Positions 60,152 through 64,000 of a stretch of DNA of 64,000 bases are shown piece after piece. Numbering within the stretch: position 1 is the stretch's first letter; every line of letters begins with the position of its first letter. The notes under the pieces were generated by a model. That model was not told where the DNA came from, ran no database searches, and was given only the letters and a program-made list of their open reading frames with translations. This DNA is from Sphingopyxis terrae subsp. terrae NBRC 15098. GTDB taxonomy: Bacteria; Pseudomonadota; Alphaproteobacteria; Sphingomonadales; Sphingomonadaceae. Made by a program: the position numbers and the translations under genes. The stretch is from NCBI RefSeq assembly GCF_001598815.1, contig NZ_BCZQ01000026.1, positions 1 through 64,000 on the forward strand, given 5' to 3'.

Positions 60152-60700
60152 ATGTCTATTTTTCACCGCGCCTTGGACTGGCTTGCCGATACCCTCTGGG
60201 CCGGCCGGAAGGTCACACTGCACGTCACCGCCGACTTTGACCGGGCGTGTTACGTGCTTCCGCTCATTGAAAAGCTGATCGCCGATGATGAGGACGGCGA
60301 GACCTATCGCACCGCACTGATCGACTGGCACCGGGCCGAGCGTCCGCCACTCGCACTCTATGATGGCGAAGCGAGCTTCTGTCGGATCGACGGTCCTCTT
60401 CAATGGGCTGGTGATCGCCGCTTCCCGCTCGGCGGTCTGATCCTCAGTTCCGGCGTGACCGCGCACCTCGACCCGTTCGAGGCGAACGCGCTTCACGACC
60501 ACATGAAAGCGGCAATCGAACGAGCCATCCGGTCATGGATTACAGATTATGGACTTCGGGATTGGCGGCGCGTCCCGATCGAGTTCGATCGCCAATATGC
60601 CGACCGTAAAGCAAAGGTAATGATCGCGGATTGGGCGGCGCGACGAGGCCGGTCGCGGCCGAACGTCGCGACCGATACGGAGGGCTCGGACCATGCCTGA
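60152..60700 (+). CDS. hypothetical protein of the mobile element
   Basis: A 182-residue soluble protein: WLADTLWAGRKVTLHVTADF near the start, DEDGETYRTALIDWHRAERP in the middle and LRDWRRVPIEFDRQYADRK towards the end. I do not recognise a family. It has no membrane segment and no signal peptide. AAAGGATGTCCC precedes the ATG. Its position just upstream of the mobilisation genes is the only hint at function. Confidence 0.7.
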   Translation: MSIFHRALDWLADTLWAGRKVTLHVTADFDRACYVLPLIEKLIADDEDGETYRTALIDWHRAERPPLALYDGEASFCRIDGPLQWAGDRRFPLGGLILSSGVTAHLDPFEANALHDHMKAAIERAIRSWITDYGLRDWRRVPIEFDRQYADRKAKVMIADWAARRGRSRPNVATDTEGSDHA

Positions 60701-60907
60701 TCCGGTCGCCCTTATGGCAAGGTCGCAGGGCTGCGATGCTACGCATCGAGCCAGTAATTTGGATACACACCTCACGCACGGGTGCATCCAGCTTTTCCGC
60801 CACTTTTTGAGGCGGCGATCCGACGGCGCCTATTTCGGCTCTTTTGGAAAGCGCGAATTTCTGCCTTTGGATGAGACAGCGGATCGCTGTCGCATGGGAG
60901 GCGGCCG
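60701..60907 (+). other. noncoding region upstream of the mobilisation genes; candidate oriT
   Basis: This 207-bp gap has no convincing gene (a 72-codon frame from 60693 has no clear ribosome-binding site and no resemblance to a protein family). It has two inverted repeats: CGATGC-TAC-GCATCG (60734-60748) and CCGCC (60797-60801) / GGCGG (60811-60815). MobF elements usually carry oriT just upstream of the accessory and relaxase genes, which is the position here. Confidence 0.35.
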
Positions 60908-61279
60908 ATGAAACTCGTCCGCCACACCGTCCGCGTGCCCGTATCGCTCGACAAAGCGCTTCACGCGCTCGCCGAGCGCCGAGGCATCAGCGTCTATGCG
61001 ATGCTCCAGCGCAGCGTGAAGACGGGCGTCGCGACGCTCGCCGACCCCGCCGCGCGCGATGCCATATCGAGTGAACTGGTTTCCGAACTGGCGTCGATCA
61101 GCAACCGCATTGTCGATGTCGAACATATGCTGGACCGGGCGCTGTTCACCGCCTGCGCCGCCTATTGCTACGCCCGCAGCGCGGGGCTGGGCGAGCGCAC
61201 CACCGATGAGATCGCCGTCGCCGAGATCAACGAGGCCTACGATCGCCAGCGGCGCCTCTCGCAGGGGAAGCGGCCATGA
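60908..61279 (+). CDS. putative mobilisation accessory DNA-binding protein
   Basis: A 123-residue basic protein. The N-terminal segment RHTVRVPVSLDKALHALAER, GISVYAMLQRSVKTGVATL looks like a ribbon-helix-helix domain; the C-terminal half is helical with LDRALFTACAAYCYARSA. Small RHH proteins next to coupling protein and relaxase genes (TraK/TrwA/TraY-like) assist nicking at oriT. GGGAGGCGGCCG precedes the ATG. Its stop overlaps the next gene by four bases. Confidence 0.6.
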   Translation: MKLVRHTVRVPVSLDKALHALAERRGISVYAMLQRSVKTGVATLADPAARDAISSELVSELASISNRIVDVEHMLDRALFTACAAYCYARSAGLGERTTDEIAVAEINEAYDRQRRLSQGKRP

Positions 61280-63123
61280 CCGTATCCAACGATCGCCGCA
61301 TCCATGCCGACGCCTTGCGCCGGCATCATCGACTGAGCCAGTGGCAGCGGTTCAAGCGACAGGTCGGCATTATGCTCGCATCGGTCGCCCTGGGTTCGAT
61401 CGGCGCGCCCTACGCGATGCTCGACAAGGACGAGCAATGGGCAATTGGCGTCTATGCCCATGCGCGGGGAGCGGTATGGATCGCCTTCAGTTCCGATCCG
61501 GCAATCACGGTCACATATGAGGGAAGGCAATATCGCGTTCCGGCTCGCGCGGTGGTTGCTGATCGCTATTATCGCGGATCGGTATCACGCCTCTTGTCGC
61601 TATCGGTCAAAGGCGGTCTGCTCGGTTTCGTGGGCTGGCTGTCCGGCCTGCTTCTCTTGCGTGGCGTCAGGGCGCGCCGTCGCGAGCGCGCCTTGCGCGA
61701 TCGCGTCATCGCCGGAACCCTCGTCACCACCGAGAAGCAGCTCGCGGCACTGACCGCCGCCGAAGCCGGGTCCCACGCGCTCGCCATCGGCTCGGTGCCG
61801 ATTCCGTCACGGCTCGAGACGCGGCACATGGCGATGATCGGCACGACCGGCAGCGGCAAGACCACCGCTCTGCGTCAGATGCTCGATGGGATCGAGGCAC
61901 GGGGCGAAGCGGCATTGGTTTACGACACCAGCGGCGAGTTCATCGCGCATTATTATGACCCCGAGCGCGGCGACATCATCCTGAACCCGTTCGACGCCCG
62001 CTGCGCTTTCTGGACGCCCTTCGCCGAGATCGCGCACCCTGCTGACGCCGACCGCATCGCACAGCAGCTTATCACCGAGACCGGCCAGCACGACCGCGAT
62101 GTCTGGCTGGAAACCAGCCGCATCCTCGTCGCCAACATGATCCGGGAATTGTGGAAGGAGAAGAAATGCACGCTGCCGGACCTGCTCGAAGCGCTTCAGA
62201 AGTGGGACAAGGATAAGCTTAAGAACTGGCTGAAAGACACATCTTCGGCCCGGACATTCTCCGACGATGCCGACCGCGCCACCGGCAGTGTGCTTTTCAT
62301 GCTCGCGAAGGCCGCCAACCTCATTCAGTTCCTGCGAATGCCGAAGGACGGTGAGAAAGCTTTCGCCTTCCGCGACTTCATCGCGGGCCTCGACCAGCGC
62401 AAGGGCGCGCGCCCGTGGATATTCGTGCCGCGCAAGGAGGATTATTTCGAAGCGTCGAAACCGCTGCTCGCCTGCTGGCTCGAATGCGCGGCGAGCGCCG
62501 TGCTGGGCCTGCCCCCATCGCCCGACCGGCGCATCTGGTTCGTGCTCGACGAGCTGGCCGACCTGCCACGCGTCGATAACCTCGCGCGGCTCTTGCCCGA
62601 GGGCCGCAAGTTTGGCGCTGCGGTCGTGCTGACCTTTCAGGCGCTCGGCCAGATGCGGTATCGCTATGGGCCGCAGATTGCGGAGTCGATGCTGGGGTGC
62701 TGCAACACCAAGCTGTTCCTCCAGACCATCGACAGCGAAACTCGCGTTTGGGCCAGCCAGACGATCGGCGAATGCGAAGTCGAGATCCAGACCATGACCG
62801 ATGCGCTCGCCGAGGGCGACGATACGCCGCGCACGACCTTGGGCCGGATGCGAAAGATGCGGCCCGCCATTCTCGAAGGCGAACTCCGCCTGCCGCAATA
62901 TGAGGGATATTTGCTGTTCCCCGACGGCTTGCCCGTCGCGCGGATCAAGCTTACCGCCGATCATATCACACGGCGCGGTAAGCCCCGCCAGCAGGGGTTC
63001 GTCGCAGGCGATCCGAAAACCACGCTTTGGCAGCAGGCGGCGCAGACCACGCCGTCATCTCCGTCTCAGCCTCCACCGGCGCGGCCATCGCCGTCGCCAT
63101 CCAAGAGGCGGGGGCCGGTCTGA
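61276..63123 (+). CDS. traD: TraD/VirD4-type coupling protein
   Basis: A 615-residue inner-membrane ATPase that hands the relaxase-DNA complex to a type IV secretion system. Two membrane helices near the N-terminus (about 30-50 and 110-130), Walker A GTTGSGKT (189-196), Walker B IWFVLDELADL and the conserved RLLPEGRKFGAAVVLTFQALGQ stretch, then a Pro/Ser-rich C-terminal tail. Type IV secretion system DNA-binding domain (TrwB-like). Coupled by ATGA to the accessory gene, and by TGATG to the relaxase. Confidence 0.9.
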   Translation: MTVSNDRRIHADALRRHHRLSQWQRFKRQVGIMLASVALGSIGAPYAMLDKDEQWAIGVYAHARGAVWIAFSSDPAITVTYEGRQYRVPARAVVADRYYRGSVSRLLSLSVKGGLLGFVGWLSGLLLLRGVRARRRERALRDRVIAGTLVTTEKQLAALTAAEAGSHALAIGSVPIPSRLETRHMAMIGTTGSGKTTALRQMLDGIEARGEAALVYDTSGEFIAHYYDPERGDIILNPFDARCAFWTPFAEIAHPADADRIAQQLITETGQHDRDVWLETSRILVANMIRELWKEKKCTLPDLLEALQKWDKDKLKNWLKDTSSARTFSDDADRATGSVLFMLAKAANLIQFLRMPKDGEKAFAFRDFIAGLDQRKGARPWIFVPRKEDYFEASKPLLACWLECAASAVLGLPPSPDRRIWFVLDELADLPRVDNLARLLPEGRKFGAAVVLTFQALGQMRYRYGPQIAESMLGCCNTKLFLQTIDSETRVWASQTIGECEVEIQTMTDALAEGDDTPRTTLGRMRKMRPAILEGELRLPQYEGYLLFPDGLPVARIKLTADHITRRGKPRQQGFVAGDPKTTLWQQAAQTTPSSPSQPPPARPSPSPSKRRGPV

Positions 63124-64000
63124 TGGTCGCGTCGGTATCGGCGCTGACCAGTTCGGCGCAGGCCAGCAGCTATTATGAGGCCGATGACTATTATGCCGAA
63201 GGCGGCTTGTCGCCATCCGAATGGCAGGGCGGAGGCGCGGAGGCGCTAGGCCTTTCCGGCGAGGTCGATCGCGACCAGTTCCGCGATTTGCTCGACGGCA
63301 GGATCGGCGAACAGCAGCTTGGCACGTTTCGCAACGGCCAGTTGGAGCATCGCCCCGGCTGGGACGTGACCTTGAGCGCGCCCAAGTCGGTGTCGATCAT
63401 GGCCGAGGTTGCGGGCGACCGGCGCTTGATCGCGGCGCATGGGCAAGCGGTTAAAACCGCGATGGCGCATGTCGAAAAGCATATGGCGGCCACCCGCATT
63501 CGCGACGGCGGCACCGTCGCGCGCGAGGCGACCGGCAATCTCGTCGTCGCCAGTTTCCAGCATGGCACCAGCCGCGCCCAAGACCCGCAGCTTCACACCC
63601 ATAATGTCATTATGAATGCGACGCGGGGCGAGGATGGCACATGGCGCAGCCTCGAACCGCGCGCCATCTACCAGCTTCAAAAGCAGATCGGCGCGATCTA
63701 CCGGCAGGAGCTGGCGCTGAAGGTTCGCGAACTCGGCTATGAGATCGAGACGGGCAAGGACTCGCTATTCGAGATCAAGGGCGTGTCCAACGAGGTCATC
63801 GGCGCGTTCAGCACCCGCAGCGCCGAGATCGAGGCTGCGCTCGGCGAGCGCGGCACATCACGCGATGCCGCCAGCGCCGCCGAAAAGCAGATCGCCGCGC
63901 TCGATACTCGGCAGGCGAAGGTCGCGACCGATCATGCCGCCCTTGTTGCCGATTGGCGCGAGACGGCGAGCGCAGCCGGGTTCGGCCCGGACGCGCGGCT
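63123..64000 (+). CDS. MobF-type conjugative relaxase (TrwC/TraI), N-terminal part
   Basis: Reads to the window edge (292 codons, no stop). The relaxase domain has tyrosine pairs near the N-terminus (Y17-Y18, Y23-Y24) and the three-histidine motif FQHGT ... QLHTHN (His148, His159, His161), spaced like the TrwC metal ligands. SAPKSVSIM (about 87-95) is the typical relaxase beta strand. The helicase half, expected after residue 300, is outside the window. It nicks oriT and starts transfer. Confidence 0.93.
   Translation, partial: MVASVSALTSSAQASSYYEADDYYAEGGLSPSEWQGGGAEALGLSGEVDRDQFRDLLDGRIGEQQLGTFRNGQLEHRPGWDVTLSAPKSVSIMAEVAGDRRLIAAHGQAVKTAMAHVEKHMAATRIRDGGTVAREATGNLVVASFQHGTSRAQDPQLHTHNVIMNATRGEDGTWRSLEPRAIYQLQKQIGAIYRQELALKVRELGYEIETGKDSLFEIKGVSNEVIGAFSTRSAEIEAALGERGTSRDAASAAEKQIAALDTRQAKVATDHAALVADWRETASAAGFGPDAR

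Noticed and set aside
60693..60911. 72-codon frame before the mobilisation genes
   Set aside because: No ribosome-binding site, no family, and its path crosses palindromic noncoding sequence; treated as part of a candidate oriT.
61807..62964. 385-codon leftward open frame in the element
   Set aside because: Antisense to the coupling protein gene, which has an intact Walker A and B.

Overview
The window is about 65% GC alphaproteobacterial chromosome, most probably from the order Sphingomonadales (a Sphingopyxis-like organism). This placement is an inference from gene content: MipZ, DivK, a PopZ/DUF2497 protein, MmcB, COQ9, DUF3572, a plant-type glutamate-cysteine ligase, and the rpmH-rnpA-yidD-yidC-engB order. 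Families of palindromic intergenic repeats built on CCCCGCGAAGGCGGGGATCC or on TTGATCCGG / GAGCTTGTCGAAGG also fit sphingomonads. No ribosomal RNA and no CRISPR array was seen.

Layout, left part (1-25150): an Old Yellow Enzyme, a DMT exporter and COQ9; feoAB with a Fur-box-like site; ssb and mmcB; a leftward riboflavin cluster (hypothetical-ribD-ribE-membrane protein); an AT-rich gap with a candidate small RNA; a thioesterase and aminopeptidase P opposite an S9 oligopeptidase; a HAD phosphatase and ribosomal protein L36; rpoN with lptB; a phosphomannomutase/phosphoglucomutase and mipZ opposite panC; a Sel1-like protein; a four-gene leftward cluster (DUF3572, HAD, RidA, FemAB-like); divK; and a YifB/ComM ATPase.

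Middle part (25150-45274): a TetR regulator with an operator-like palindrome, followed by nine tightly packed rightward genes rich in glyoxalase-fold (VOC) and glutathione S-transferase proteins. This looks like one inducible detoxification operon and is the best candidate for an undescribed system. Then come a ClpP-fold periplasmic protein, a PGPGW membrane protein, the rpmH-rnpA-yidD-yidC-engB membrane-biogenesis cluster, a GST, gshA (glutathione synthesis), a large secreted P-domain/DUF11 protein, rsmE, three TadE/TadG-like pseudopilin genes (one with a von Willebrand A domain) and ubiA.

Right part (45274-57150): smc with two DsbA-like genes and a DciA/DUF721 gene, opposite mutY, a beta-lactamase-fold hydrolase and nudC; a PopZ-like gene; a TolC-type outer membrane channel gene and pcm.

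End (57149-64000): tRNA-Cys(GCA) followed by a tyrosine integrase, an excisionase-like gene, hypothetical genes, a putative mobilisation accessory protein, a TraD/VirD4-like coupling ATPase and the start of a MobF (TrwC/TraI) relaxase. This is the left end of an integrative mobilisable or conjugative element inserted at tRNA-Cys; the window ends inside the relaxase, so its right border is not visible. A duplicated integrase 3' end just after the integrase suggests the element has been rearranged.
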